This document shows positions 1 to 8,921 of a stretch of DNA of 54,027 nt, one piece after another; positions within the stretch are counted from its first letter, which is position 1, and the number at the start of each line of letters is the position of its first letter. Location of the stretch: the NCBI GenBank assembly GCA_948470905.1, contig CAOKQK010000014.1:1-54027 (forward strand), read 5' to 3'. The notes below the pieces were generated by a model. It saw only the letters and a list, made by a program, of their open reading frames with translations, did not search any database and was not told where the DNA came from. A program made the position numbers and the translations under genes. This DNA comes from an uncultured Lachnospiraceae bacterium. GTDB lineage: Bacteria > Bacillota > Clostridia > Lachnospirales > Lachnospiraceae.

Positions 1-211
1 GTTTTCAGCTTTTGGGTGGCAGCCTACGGTCCTTAACTAACTGACATTGGTTCAGACAGCGCCTTCCACCAAGTCAAAATGGCGTCCTCATCCGATTTTA
101 CGGGACTCCTTCTTCCGCCTGGTCTATGCGGATTTATCCTGCGCCATCTGTTCAAGTTATTTTCCAACAGAGCCGTAAATAATACATGATGAGAAACGTA
201 GAACTATTATG
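1..211. repeat. Intergenic left edge with partial GTTCAGACA-family repeat
   Basis: No gene is supported here. Bases 41-59 carry the motif ACTGACATTGGTTCAGACAG, which matches the right arm of the palindromic element at 6936-6968 (AATGACATTGGTTCAGACAG). The upstream GGGTGGCAGCC at about 15-25 also resembles the loop of that element. This is probably a truncated or diverged copy whose other half lies outside the window. Nothing recognisable was seen between 60 and 211. Confidence 0.5.
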
Positions 212-922
212 CTATTTAAAAACATCATAATAGATATTTTGTGTGTTATTAGTCAAAACAGACAGTTTTTCACTTGTATCCCGCAAATGTTCTATTTGCA
301 TTATATTTTTATCAGGTTCCGCCAACAATTTCGCCAAATAATCAAGCTCACACAATTCACTTTCATTCAATGCCTGTATTCCGTTACGAAGATATAGAGG
401 TTGATAGGAATAAAAGATTTCATTGTTCATTAACGCATGAAAGTCCATAAATAAATATTCGCAGACTCCTTCTAAAAGATTTGGTGAAAAAACATCCAAT
501 TTTTTATTCAGCGTATTTTTTCTCAAATCGAGCATGCTTCTGATGCCGTTACAAGCTTTCTACGTGGTAAATCAAATTGGCTGTAACCAAAACGCTGTTC
601 ATACTCATAATAGCCATCAACATCTACCAAAACCCACCGGTTCTTATTGAAATCCCAATATTCATTGACCCAATGTTCCATATAACTGTCACCGCTGTCC
701 CCAAAATCCATAAATCCAGCCCTTGAACGGCAAGGAATACCTTTCGCTTTTAAAATTGCACTAAACAATTGTAAAATACATAGATGGATGCGTAATTTGA
801 TCACAAATCAGCATCCCTATGGTGGGAATATCATTGGGTAATGATAATATAAATTCTTTATACATCCCTACATATGTATAAACAATGGTTTCTAAATATC
901 GCTGATACATTTTTTCATTCAT
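212..922 (-). pseudogene. Transglutaminase-like protein, two frameshifts
   Basis: Three minus-strand fragments in different frames read as one protein. The N part starts at ATG 922 (MNEKMYQRYLE). The middle part (about 780-523) contains GIPCRSRAGFMDFG, EHWVNEYW and WVLVDVDGYYEYE. The C part is 535-212. The middle has the Cys...His...Asp order and the spacing of transglutaminase-like cysteine-protease-fold domains. The first break is near 770-800. The second is near 533, where one missing base turns an expected ASEAWLDLRKN into ASEACSI-stop. The start lies about 20 bp downstream of leader repeat copy A. A sequencing error could mimic these breaks, but two independent shifts favour a pseudogene. 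In related enzymes the domain acts in peptide or protein cleavage or cross-linking; the substrate here is unknown. Confidence 0.65.
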
Positions 923-941
923 ATGACTTTCTATCTCTCCC

Positions 942-1032
942 TTTATTCCCGCGGGCAATGAGTCATAAGTCCAAGGAAGTAAACTTCCTTAAAGTTTACT
1001 TCTCTGGGACCTTGACGAATGCCGCGAGGGTC
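942..1032 (-). repeat. Leader element copy A (structured repeat)
   Basis: Read on the minus strand: CCCTCGCGGCATTCGTCAAGGTCC, an 11-bp hairpin (arms 992-1002 and 976-986, GAAGTAAACTT paired with AAGTTTACTTC, loop of 5), then GGACTTATGACTCATTGCCCGCGGGAATAAA. It is nearly identical to copy C at 36903-36993 in the opposite orientation. Flanking segments can also pair: CCC-GCGG with CCGCGGG, GTCA with TGAC, and AGGTCC with GGACTT. It ends just before the ribosome site of the transglutaminase-like pseudogene. Confidence 0.8.
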
Positions 1033-1039
1033 AAATACT

Positions 1040-1096
1040 CCGCAGCTTGCTGCGCATCAAGCTTGATACCCCGTCAGCTTGCTGCGGGGTTTTTGA
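1040..1096 (-). terminator. GC-rich hairpin attached to leader copy A
   Basis: The segment 1069-1090 can form a stem (CCCCG-CAGC with GCTG-CGGGG). On the plus strand a T run follows at 1090-1094, so it could terminate in that direction. A near-identical hairpin, also with a T run, sits beside copy C at 36841-36902. It appears to be part of the repeat module rather than of a neighbouring gene. Confidence 0.45.
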
Positions 1097-1229
1097 TTCC
1101 GACTTTACTAAACCTTACTAAATATAAAAAAATGTGTCAAGGATAAAATTTTCGCTTCATTTTTCACTTCTTTTTCACCCGTTAATTATTGGATAATCTG
1201 ATTTTATAATAGGATGGATGTGTATTTTT

Positions 1230-1372
1230 CTGTTTTGGGGAATCGCCTGTTTCCCACAGGGCGAAGCCATGTGTACCCTTGGTATATTTGGCACTCCTGC
1301 ATGGCTATCTGATGAATGCCTCCAGGGTAACAATGTCCTAAAGGTCATGATCATAGCGTCCTTTGGACGTAT
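1230..1372 (-). repeat. Diverged leader-element relative (copy F)
   Basis: On the minus strand the segment around 1372-1313 reads GTCCAAAGGACGCTATGATC, then CCTTTAGGACATTGT, then a diverged ACCCTGGAGGCATTC. It matches the segment upstream of the holA copy (51781-51843) with few differences. The downstream half is not recognisable. Bases 1236-1265 can form a small hairpin (CGCCTG with CAGGGCG). Confidence 0.55.
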
Positions 1373-1388
1373 TTTCCGGATTTACCGA

Positions 1389-1417
1389 TTGCGGCAGAAG
1401 GAAAATTCAGGTATAAT
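1389..1417 (+). promoter_or_regulatory. Predicted sigma-A promoter of tex
   Basis: TTGCGG at 1389-1394 and a perfect TATAAT at 1412-1417 are separated by 17 bp. The tex start codon is about 100 bp downstream, behind a purine-rich ribosome site. Confidence 0.65.
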
Positions 1418-1520
1418 AGTGTGGATTAAAGCTGTGGGAGTGGTTTGAAGCAGTTTGGGCAGGCTACGGCTCATCAGGCGTCGTACTATTTTAGAAAGGA
1501 AAAGGCAAGGCAGGTTTTTT

Positions 1521-4070
1521 ATGGACATCGTACTGAAAATCAAAGAGGAACTGAAGGTAGAAAAGTGGCAGGTGGAGGCGGCAGTCAAGCTCATAGATGA
1601 GGGCAACACCATTCCCTTTATCTCAAGGTACAGGAAAGAAGTGACAGGTTCACTGAATGATGAGCAGCTCCGTGACCTTCACGAGCGGCTTGTGTATCTG
1701 CGCAATCTGGAGGAAAAGAAGGAACAGGTCCTGGGCAGTATCGAGGAGCAGGGAAAGCTGACGGATGAATTGAGGGAAAAGATTGCCGCTGCCGAGACTC
1801 TGGTGGTGGTGGAGGATTTATATCGCCCCTACCGTCCCAAGCGGAAGACCAGGGCCAGCGTGGCGAAGGAAAAGGGCCTGGACGGTCTGGCAGAATTTAT
1901 CTTGGCGCAGAGTACTGGGGCGCCTGTGCTGGAGGAGGCTGCAAAGTATGTGACCGGTGAGGATGTGGAGGACGAGAAGAAGGTAAAGTCTCCGGAGGAG
2001 GCATTGCAGGGGGCCAGGGATATTATCGCGGAGAGCATTTCCGACAATGCGGATTACCGCAGCTACATCCGTGAAGCCACCGTGGAAGAAGGCATCATCA
2101 CCAGCACGGCCAAGGATGAGAAGGCGCAGAGCGTCTATGAGATGTATTATAATTATGAGGAGCCTGTAAAAAGGATAGCGGGGCACAGGGTTCTGGCGCT
2201 GAACCGCGGAGAGTCGGAGAAGGTGCTGACTGTAAAGGTAAATGCGCCTGTAGAGCGTATTCTGAGATTTTTGGAAAAGAAGACCATCACCGCGGACAAT
2301 CCATTTACGACACCGGTCTTGAAAGAGGTTATAGAAGACAGCTATGACCGTCTGATAGCCCCTGCTATTGAAAGGGAAGTCAGAAACGATCTGACGGAGA
2401 AGGCGGAGGACGGGGCAATCTCTGTGTTTGGCAAGAACCTGGAGCAGCTTCTGCTGCAGCCGCCCATTGCGGGCAAGGTAGTGCTGGGCTGGGATCCGGC
2501 GTTCCGCACGGGATGCAAGCTTGCCGTGGTGGATCCCACCGGGAAGGTGCTGGATACCAAGGTGATCTATCCCACGGCGCCCCAGAACAAGGTGGAGGAA
2601 GCCAAGACCGAGTTAAAGAGGCTGATCAAAAAGTACAATGTAGACCTGATTTCCGTCGGAAACGGCACAGCTTCCAGAGAGTCGGAGCAGGTGATCGTAG
2701 AACTCCTGAAGGAGCTGGACAGACCGGTACAGTATGTGATCGTCAACGAGGCGGGAGCCAGCGTCTATTCCGCCAGCAAGCTTGCCACGGAAGAATTTCC
2801 CAACTTTGATGTGGGGCAGAGGAGCGCGGCATCCATTGCCAGACGGCTCCAGGATCCGTTGGCGGAACTGGTTAAAATTGATCCCCAGTCCATCGGCGTA
2901 GGACAGTATCAGCATGACATGAACCAGAAGAAGCTCAGCGAAGCCTTAAGCGGCGTGGTGGAGGACAGCGTGAACAAGGTGGGGGTGGATCTGAACACAG
3001 CGTCCGTATCCCTTTTGGAGTATATATCCGGCATTAACAAGACCATTGCCAGGAACATTGTCGACTATAGGGAGACCAACGGACGCTTTACCAATCGGAA
3101 GCAGCTTTTGAAGGTTGCCAAGCTGGGACCCAAGGCGTTTGAACAGTGCGCAGGCTTTATGCGTATTCTGGACGGCGACAATCCCCTGGATGCCACCAGC
3201 GTCCATCCGGAATCCTATGAGGCTGCATTAAAGCTTCTGGACAGGCTGGGGATGACCATGGAGGACATCCGCCGTGCCCAGAAGAAGGCGGCAGCGGACC
3301 GGGCGATGGGGAAAAGGGATTCTGCTGCAGGTGCTGCGACAGGCAGTGTGACGGGCAAAGCGACAGGTAATATGACATCAGCGTCAGGCGCAAAAACCGC
3401 GGATCAGAAAAGGCAGAAGACCATACAGGTGCGGAATACCAATACTGCCATGGGAAAGGCGCTGGCGGCTGCCATGGGCAGTATGGCAACAGACGGCAGC
3501 ACGGGAACTGCCGCAGGGAAGACGGGAAATGCCGGCGGAAAGACGAGTACGGCGCAGAATGGCGCAAATGACCAGAGAAGTCAACAGGAAGCTCAGAACA
3601 GGACAGGGAACGCACAGGCAGGAAGCCCTCAGCCGGGCAGTGTTTCCAGTCTGGAGAAGCGCATCAAGGACAAGAAGCTTCTCGCGGAGGAGCTGGGTAT
3701 CGGTGAGATCACGCTGACAGATATTTTGAAAGAGCTGGAGAAGCCTGCCCGGGATCCCAGGGATGATATGCCCAAGCCTATTTTAAGAAGCGATGTGCTG
3801 GACATGAAGGATCTGAAGCCCGGCATGATCCTGAAGGGGACAGTCCGCAACGTTATCGACTTTGGCGTTTTCGTGGATATCGGCGTGCATCAGGACGGCC
3901 TGGTACACATCTCCCAGATCACGGAACGCTTTATCAAGCATCCTCTGGAGGCGGTCAGCGTGGGCGATATTGTGGAGGTGCAGGTGCTGGAGGTTGATAC
4001 CGCCAAAAAGAGGATTTCACTTACCATGAAGATCAATGCGGATGGGAACAAAGCGGACAGGAAGGTATAA
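1521..4070 (+). CDS. tex: Tex-family S1 RNA-binding protein with long linker insertion
   Basis: Predicted 849-aa nucleic-acid-binding factor of the Tex family, thought to act in transcription or RNA metabolism. The start was set at ATG 1521 because the protein then begins MDIVLKIKEELKVEKWQVE, as in relatives; an upstream in-frame extension looks non-coding. Domains in order: N-terminal Tex helical region (VKLIDEGNTIPFISRYRKEVTG), a YqgF-like RNase H fold (GKVVLGWDPAFRTGCKLAVVDP), a helix-hairpin-helix region (LNTASVSLLEYISGI) and a C-terminal S1 domain (LKGTVRNVIDFGVFVDIG). Between the HhH and S1 regions lies an Ala/Gly/Thr/Ser-rich stretch of about 115 residues (nt 3300-3650). It makes the protein longer than typical Tex (about 720-780 aa). 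The next gene starts 2 bp after the stop, so the two are probably co-transcribed. Confidence 0.93.
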   Translation: MDIVLKIKEELKVEKWQVEAAVKLIDEGNTIPFISRYRKEVTGSLNDEQLRDLHERLVYLRNLEEKKEQVLGSIEEQGKLTDELREKIAAAETLVVVEDLYRPYRPKRKTRASVAKEKGLDGLAEFILAQSTGAPVLEEAAKYVTGEDVEDEKKVKSPEEALQGARDIIAESISDNADYRSYIREATVEEGIITSTAKDEKAQSVYEMYYNYEEPVKRIAGHRVLALNRGESEKVLTVKVNAPVERILRFLEKKTITADNPFTTPVLKEVIEDSYDRLIAPAIEREVRNDLTEKAEDGAISVFGKNLEQLLLQPPIAGKVVLGWDPAFRTGCKLAVVDPTGKVLDTKVIYPTAPQNKVEEAKTELKRLIKKYNVDLISVGNGTASRESEQVIVELLKELDRPVQYVIVNEAGASVYSASKLATEEFPNFDVGQRSAASIARRLQDPLAELVKIDPQSIGVGQYQHDMNQKKLSEALSGVVEDSVNKVGVDLNTASVSLLEYISGINKTIARNIVDYRETNGRFTNRKQLLKVAKLGPKAFEQCAGFMRILDGDNPLDATSVHPESYEAALKLLDRLGMTMEDIRRAQKKAAADRAMGKRDSAAGAATGSVTGKATGNMTSASGAKTADQKRQKTIQVRNTNTAMGKALAAAMGSMATDGSTGTAAGKTGNAGGKTSTAQNGANDQRSQQEAQNRTGNAQAGSPQPGSVSSLEKRIKDKKLLAEELGIGEITLTDILKELEKPARDPRDDMPKPILRSDVLDMKDLKPGMILKGTVRNVIDFGVFVDIGVHQDGLVHISQITERFIKHPLEAVSVGDIVEVQVLEVDTAKKRISLTMKINADGNKADRKV

Positions 4071-4072
4071 GC

Positions 4073-6019
4073 ATGAAATTTTATGAACGGGACAATATGC
4101 TGTATTTTATCCGGGAGGGGGAAACAGGCCGTTTATCCGCCTGCGGAAAAGACAGCATCAGATTTCAGGCATCGCCCGGCGGGGAGATCCTGGAGCAGGA
4201 TTATACGCTCATGCCGCAGAAGATGCCTGCCCGGATTGTGATCGAGAAAAGGCATGCGGCGGTCACAAACGGCAATATGACGGCAAAGCTTTATGAAAAC
4301 GGCAGGGTAGAGTATTATTTTAAGGACAAACGCATTCTCCGTGAAAAGAGTGAGCTGGCATTTGACGTGGGGATCCGGAACTACAGAAGCAGGGCAGGCG
4401 GGTCATACAGGGCAAGAGTTACCTTTGAGCCGGACGGGAGAGAGCATTTTTACGGCATGGGCCATGAGGCAACCGACTGCTTTGACCTGAAGGGCTGCAC
4501 CATCGACCTGCGGCAGGTGAATGCGAAATGTACCATCCCCTATGTATATTCCTCCCTGGGGTACGGCTTCCTCTGGAACCTGCCCTCGACGGGAGTGTGT
4601 GAGCTTGCCAATAACCGTACGCGGTGGATCAGTGACAGTACACGCCAGATAGATTATGTGGTGATCGGAGGCAGTCCGAAGGAAGCCTGTGAGACGCTGG
4701 CAGATCTCACAGGCCATGCTCCCGAGATGCCTGATTGGGCTCTTGGCTTCTGGCAGAGCCGCCTGCGCTATGAGACTCAGGAGCAGGTGCTGGAGGTCGC
4801 CCGGAAATACAAGGATATGGGGATCACGCCGTCTGTCATTATCGTGGATTATTTCCACTGGACGGAGCAGGGAGATTATAAATTCGACCCCAAATACTGG
4901 CCGGATCCCAAAGGAATGGCAGATGAACTGCACGCTATGGGGCTAAAACTCATGGTTTCCATGTGGCCCACTGTCAATGAGAAAAGTGAGAATTACCGTG
5001 AAATGCTTGACGGGAATATGCTGATCCGCACAAAGTCAGGCTCCAACAGGGTCTTTGAATTTTACGGCCCCCAGGCGGAGATTGATCCTACAAACCCGGA
5101 CACCCGCAGGTTCGTGTGGGATAAATTAAAGAAAAATTACATTGACAATGGAGTCGATGCCCTGTGGTTTGATGAGGCGGAGCCGGAGATCCACCCGGAA
5201 CATTTTGACAATCTGATCCTGCATATAGGCAGCGGTGATGAGGTGGGGCTGCTCTATCCATATTACTATGCCAGGCTTGTCTATGACGGGATGAAAAGCA
5301 TCGGCAGAGACGATATTGTGACACTGTCCCGATGTGCCTATACCGGGGCGCAGAGATTTGGCGCTCTCGTGTGGTCGGGGGACATCCCCTCTACCTTTGA
5401 AAGCCTTGGAATGCAGGTCAAATCGGGGCTGAATATGGCAATGTGCGGCATTCCCTGGTGGAATACGGATGTGGGCGGTTTCTACGGCGGCGATATCCGG
5501 TCCGATTATTTCCGGGAATTGATCGTGCGCTGGTTCCAGTACGGTGTGTTCTGTCCTGTGCTGCGCCTGCACGGCAGCCGCAACGGACATGACAGGACGA
5601 GGGATATCATCGAACCTACCGGCGGTGACAATGAGCTGTGGAGCTTTGGCGAGCGCAATCTTGAAATTTTAAAGGAGCTGGTCATGCTCCGTGAACGCTT
5701 AAGGCCATACATCAAAAAGCACATGGATATTGCCTCTGAAAAAGGCTATCCTGTCATGCGGCCCATGTTTTTTGAATTCCCCGGCGATGAAGTGTGCTAT
5801 GAACTGGGCGGCCAGTACATGTTTGGCAGCGATATCCTGTTCGCCCCCATAACCGCACAGGGAGAAACGGAAAAGAGAGTCTATCTTCCTGCCGGGGAAT
5901 GGATCAGGACAACGGACAAGACCACCTGTACAGGCGGGCAGTTTGTTGTCTGCCACGCGGAGGTCGATCAGTTCATTGCGTTTGTAAGAAAGGGCGCGGA
6001 GGTTATGGCGGTATTTTGA
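4073..6019 (+). CDS. Glycoside hydrolase family 31 (alpha-glucosidase/alpha-xylosidase type)
   Basis: 648-aa retaining alpha-glycosidase. The GH31 barrel is recognised by DWALGFWQSR (222-230), the nucleophile motif LWFDEAEPE (Asp367), the acid/base motif VWSGD (Asp437) and GIPWWNTDVGGF. An N-terminal beta-sandwich (about 1-215) and a short C-terminal beta domain flank it. No signal peptide is visible, so it probably acts on imported oligosaccharides in the cytoplasm. The WFDEAEPE type of nucleophile motif is seen in alpha-xylosidases and related enzymes; motif reading alone does not fix the substrate. It follows tex with 2 bp spacing, which suggests read-through from the tex promoter. Confidence 0.9.
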   Translation: MKFYERDNMLYFIREGETGRLSACGKDSIRFQASPGGEILEQDYTLMPQKMPARIVIEKRHAAVTNGNMTAKLYENGRVEYYFKDKRILREKSELAFDVGIRNYRSRAGGSYRARVTFEPDGREHFYGMGHEATDCFDLKGCTIDLRQVNAKCTIPYVYSSLGYGFLWNLPSTGVCELANNRTRWISDSTRQIDYVVIGGSPKEACETLADLTGHAPEMPDWALGFWQSRLRYETQEQVLEVARKYKDMGITPSVIIVDYFHWTEQGDYKFDPKYWPDPKGMADELHAMGLKLMVSMWPTVNEKSENYREMLDGNMLIRTKSGSNRVFEFYGPQAEIDPTNPDTRRFVWDKLKKNYIDNGVDALWFDEAEPEIHPEHFDNLILHIGSGDEVGLLYPYYYARLVYDGMKSIGRDDIVTLSRCAYTGAQRFGALVWSGDIPSTFESLGMQVKSGLNMAMCGIPWWNTDVGGFYGGDIRSDYFRELIVRWFQYGVFCPVLRLHGSRNGHDRTRDIIEPTGGDNELWSFGERNLEILKELVMLRERLRPYIKKHMDIASEKGYPVMRPMFFEFPGDEVCYELGGQYMFGSDILFAPITAQGETEKRVYLPAGEWIRTTDKTTCTGGQFVVCHAEVDQFIAFVRKGAEVMAVF

Positions 6020-6123
6020 CGCAGTGGTTTCAGGGCGAACCTGATTGTTCTGAAACGTACTTTTGGCTTCACATACGGGTTGGCTGAATTGTTTTGGCCG
6101 ATGCAGGAACAGCACAAATGAAA

Positions 6124-6176
6124 CAGGGAGCCGGAGGCTCCCTGTAAGTCATTGTGCGCCTTGCGGCGCACGTTTT
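6124..6176. terminator. Two adjacent hairpins between convergent genes
   Basis: 6124-6144 forms CAGGGAGCC-GGA-GGCTCCCTG. 6154-6171 forms GTGCGCC-TTGC-GGCGCAC, followed by GTTTT on the plus strand. They lie between GH31 (plus) and the Nudix gene (minus) and probably terminate both. Confidence 0.65.
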
Positions 6177-6813
6177 AACGCGTGTTTTCTGCGGCCCATG
6201 TTTTCCTCTGCGCCAGCAGCCAGGCCATGATATGGACTGCCTGCTGGAAGCCGCCTCCTGCGATCATCTCCTCAATCTCTGCCGCAGAATATTTCCTGAC
6301 ATTGAGGAATTCCGTCTCGTCCAGGCTCTGTTCCCGGGCCTTGCGGCAGCCTGCGGCGGAAAAGATATGGGCGTAGTTGTCCGCAATGGTTGCGTTTGAA
6401 GGTACGGTGAGCAGATACTGCCAGTCGTCCGATACATACCCCGTTTCTTCGAGAAGCTCCCGCCTGGCGGCTTCCAATGCGTCTTCGGCATTTGCCTGAC
6501 CGCCCGCTGATGACATTCCGCCGTCCGCCCGTTCAATCCCGCCTGCGGGAAATTCCGTTGTCACTTCCCTGATTCCCTGGCGGAACTGCCTGACGCAGAG
6601 GTAATTCCCGTCCTCATCCGACGCTACGATCACCACATAGTCCCTGCGGCTGTAGCTGTAATACGGCTCAAACACGCTGCCGTCGGGAAAACGGTATGCA
6701 GATCTCCTGAAATCGATCCATTCATCCTGCACAATGTGTTCCGTGCGTATTTCCTCCCATGCCAGATTTTCCTCCGCGTCCTCGTTTTGCTGATGCCGGA
6801 TATTAGAATTCAT
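6175..6813 (-). CDS. Nudix hydrolase, ADP-ribose pyrophosphatase-like
   Basis: 212-aa Nudix protein likely to cleave ADP-ribose or a related nucleoside diphosphate derivative into nucleoside monophosphate. The full Nudix signature (G-x5-E-x7-REUxEExGU) is present, ending EAARRELLEETGY. Upstream is the FPAGGIE motif typical of ADP-ribose pyrophosphatases. A Gly/Ser/Ala-rich insertion of about 12 residues separates this motif from the Nudix box, which is unusual because the two normally adjoin. The start at 6813 has an AAAGGAG ribosome site. The protein is monocistronic on the minus strand, and the palindromic element at 6875-7126 lies just upstream. Confidence 0.88.
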   Translation of the reverse strand: MNSNIRHQQNEDAEENLAWEEIRTEHIVQDEWIDFRRSAYRFPDGSVFEPYYSYSRRDYVVIVASDEDGNYLCVRQFRQGIREVTTEFPAGGIERADGGMSSAGGQANAEDALEAARRELLEETGYVSDDWQYLLTVPSNATIADNYAHIFSAAGCRKAREQSLDETEFLNVRKYSAAEIEEMIAGGGFQQAVHIMAWLLAQRKTWAAENTR

Positions 6814-6874
6814 GTTTTTCCTGCTCCTTTTCTGCTATGTTATCTTTTCCATATATCCATAGTTTTCTGCAACG

Positions 6875-7126
6875 GTTCAGACACAATGTCATTTAGTTTA
6901 CCCAGTGACGCCTGTACCATAGGGGTGGCTGCCGCCTGGGCTAAACTAAATGACATTGGTTCAGACAGGTTACATAACTGATGCAAATTTTCAATAATGC
7001 TGACTCTATTATACGCTTCCGGATTGAAAAAGTACAGCCGGATCCTGTCATTTCCCAGCCCCGTTCCGCATATACGCAACAGTTCAGACAGGTCACTGGA
7101 CTGTTACGTGGGAAGGGTGTCTGAAC
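6875..7126. repeat. MITE-like palindromic element with GTTCAGACAC termini
   Basis: The ends are perfect 10-bp inverted repeats: GTTCAGACAC at 6875-6884 and GTGTCTGAAC at 7117-7126. Inside, 6884-6905 and 6936-6958 form a nearly perfect 22-bp hairpin (CAATGTCATTTAGTTTA arms). Further GTTCAGACA copies occur at 6959-6967 and 7082-7090. Related pieces lie at 41-59 and 53829-53853. No transposase is encoded. The stop codon of the adjacent ABC gene (7104) lies inside the element. Confidence 0.65.
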
Positions 7127-8921
7127 TATTCCGTATATACCACTTTTTCTGAGCCTGGAGCAGTTCCCGGAACTTGCCGTCCGCTGCCGCCAATTCCCGA
7201 TATGTCCCCATCTGGACTAATTTTCCCTGGTCCATAACCATGATCCGGTCCGCTGTCTTTGTCAGCCCGATCCTGTGCGTGACGATCAATGCAGTCCTTC
7301 CCCTGGCCAATTCCGCAAATATCCCATACAGCTTTGTCTCCTCCAGAGGATCTATGGCGGAGGTGGGCTCGTCCAGGACCATAATACTCCTGTTCCTGTA
7401 GATACCCCGCAGGATGGCTATTCTTTGCCACTGTCCGCCGGATAATTCCGTCCCTCCGAAATCCCGGGACAAAAGGGTATCATATCCATCCGAAAAATTC
7501 TCCTTCTCCAACTCCATATCAAATCTGTCCATGCATTGATGAAAAGCCCCAGGATCCCGGTCTTCCAATGTGTAGTCGCTGATTATGATGTTGTCAGAGA
7601 TGGACATTTTGTATTTCTGAAATTTCTGAAATACGGCGGACATACCTGCGCCCACAGTCTGGGGAGCCATCCTGCCAGTGTCTGTATCGCCGATTTTTAC
7701 GGTCCCGCTGCCTGGGGTATAGATACCCAGCAGTATTTTCGACAACGTGGTTTTTCCGGAGCCGTTATTACCCACTACGGCTATTGTTTCCCCCTCGGCT
7801 ATCTGGAAGGAAATATGGTCAAGGGCTGGTTTGTCCGAGCCGGGGTAGCAAAAGGAAACATCCTCCACAGTGATCCTGCCGTTAAAATCAATATGGCCCT
7901 CCTCTTTGGAGGGGAAGCTGCCATTTACCAGGGCGGCATAGCTGCTCACAATGCCCACACTGTCAAAGGGGGCCAGAAAATGACCGGCGGCATCATCGCA
8001 CAGGGCGTATAGAAGGGCAATGGAAGACAGCACAGACGCATACAGGGCTGCAGAGATCCGTCCTCTCAGCAGGGAAACCACCAGCAATGCCATGACGCCC
8101 CCGTACCCCAGTACGGCAATCAGGGTGGTTGCCATTTCCACCAGCTTAATCTTTTTCTGCGCCTGCCATATGTGATAGTTCAGCCGTCCTGTGTTTTCCA
8201 GGAATTTCTCTTTAAAATAACTGCCGATCCCCAGGGTCCTTGTCTCCTTAAAATACTCCGGATCCCCCATGCACTTCTTAATATAAGTATCCATCCTGCG
8301 CACGGGCGCCACATTATCCTCCAATCTGAAAATGACGTCCGGCTTTATGATGATGGATAAAAAAGTCGGCATAAAGATCAGCACAACACACAATGCGAGC
8401 ACAGGGTCAAACTGCCACAGATAGATTCCCATCAAGACGCAGTACGGCCCATACTGAAACAAGAAACGCAGCATGGGGACCATTAATGCAAAGCAGTATT
8501 CTGTCCCCTTATATGCCTTTTCCACAAAATCCAGGAACTCTGTATGCTCAAACCACTCCGGCGGAACAGACTGCATTTTTCTCTCAAGCTTCAGGAGCGC
8601 ATCCCGGTCAAGCTTCAGCTTCAGCGCCGGGATCACGGAATGCCCTGTCCCGTTGACCACATGTGAGAGTATCGTTACCATGCACAGCAGGCACAGGGAA
8701 AGGACGACCTGCCTGGAATAGGAACTGCTTCTCTGGACCACAGAAAAAAACTGTGTGGTAAAATACGTGATGCCAAACGCCAGCAGGCAGTTTGTGACAT
8801 CTAAAACAATAAAGAGAAAGAAGTGCAGGGGATAGGCAAAAAAGCTTTCCCTTACTGTCCACAGAAACAGCTGAAAAAATCCATATTTTTTATTCAAGAT
8901 AGCCCTCATATTGTCTTTCAT
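7104..8921 (-). CDS. ABC transporter, fused permease-ATPase (second of pair)
   Basis: 605-aa half-transporter with an N-terminal membrane domain (about 1-330) and a C-terminal ATPase. Visible ATPase motifs: Walker A GNNGSGKTT, signature LSGGQ, Walker B IMVLDEPTSAIDP and H-loop IVTHRIG, all canonical. The start is ATG 8921, which overlaps the upstream stop as ATGA, so it is translationally coupled to the preceding ABC gene; an upstream GTG at 8933 is less likely. The last residues (about RNSSDTLPT) are encoded by the inserted palindromic element, so the original C-terminus may have been replaced. Together with the 588-aa partner it probably forms a heterodimeric exporter; the cargo is unknown. 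Confidence 0.9.
   Translation of the reverse strand: MKDNMRAILNKKYGFFQLFLWTVRESFFAYPLHFFLFIVLDVTNCLLAFGITYFTTQFFSVVQRSSSYSRQVVLSLCLLCMVTILSHVVNGTGHSVIPALKLKLDRDALLKLERKMQSVPPEWFEHTEFLDFVEKAYKGTEYCFALMVPMLRFLFQYGPYCVLMGIYLWQFDPVLALCVVLIFMPTFLSIIIKPDVIFRLEDNVAPVRRMDTYIKKCMGDPEYFKETRTLGIGSYFKEKFLENTGRLNYHIWQAQKKIKLVEMATTLIAVLGYGGVMALLVVSLLRGRISAALYASVLSSIALLYALCDDAAGHFLAPFDSVGIVSSYAALVNGSFPSKEEGHIDFNGRITVEDVSFCYPGSDKPALDHISFQIAEGETIAVVGNNGSGKTTLSKILLGIYTPGSGTVKIGDTDTGRMAPQTVGAGMSAVFQKFQKYKMSISDNIIISDYTLEDRDPGAFHQCMDRFDMELEKENFSDGYDTLLSRDFGGTELSGGQWQRIAILRGIYRNRSIMVLDEPTSAIDPLEETKLYGIFAELARGRTALIVTHRIGLTKTADRIMVMDQGKLVQMGTYRELAAADGKFRELLQAQKKWYIRNSSDTLPT

Noticed and set aside
874..1146. Open frame reading NFLKVYFSGTLTNAAR through leader copy A (and similar in copies B and C)
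   Set aside because: Copy B has a one-base loss that shifts the frame, while the stem pairing is kept. This argues for a non-coding element rather than a conserved peptide.
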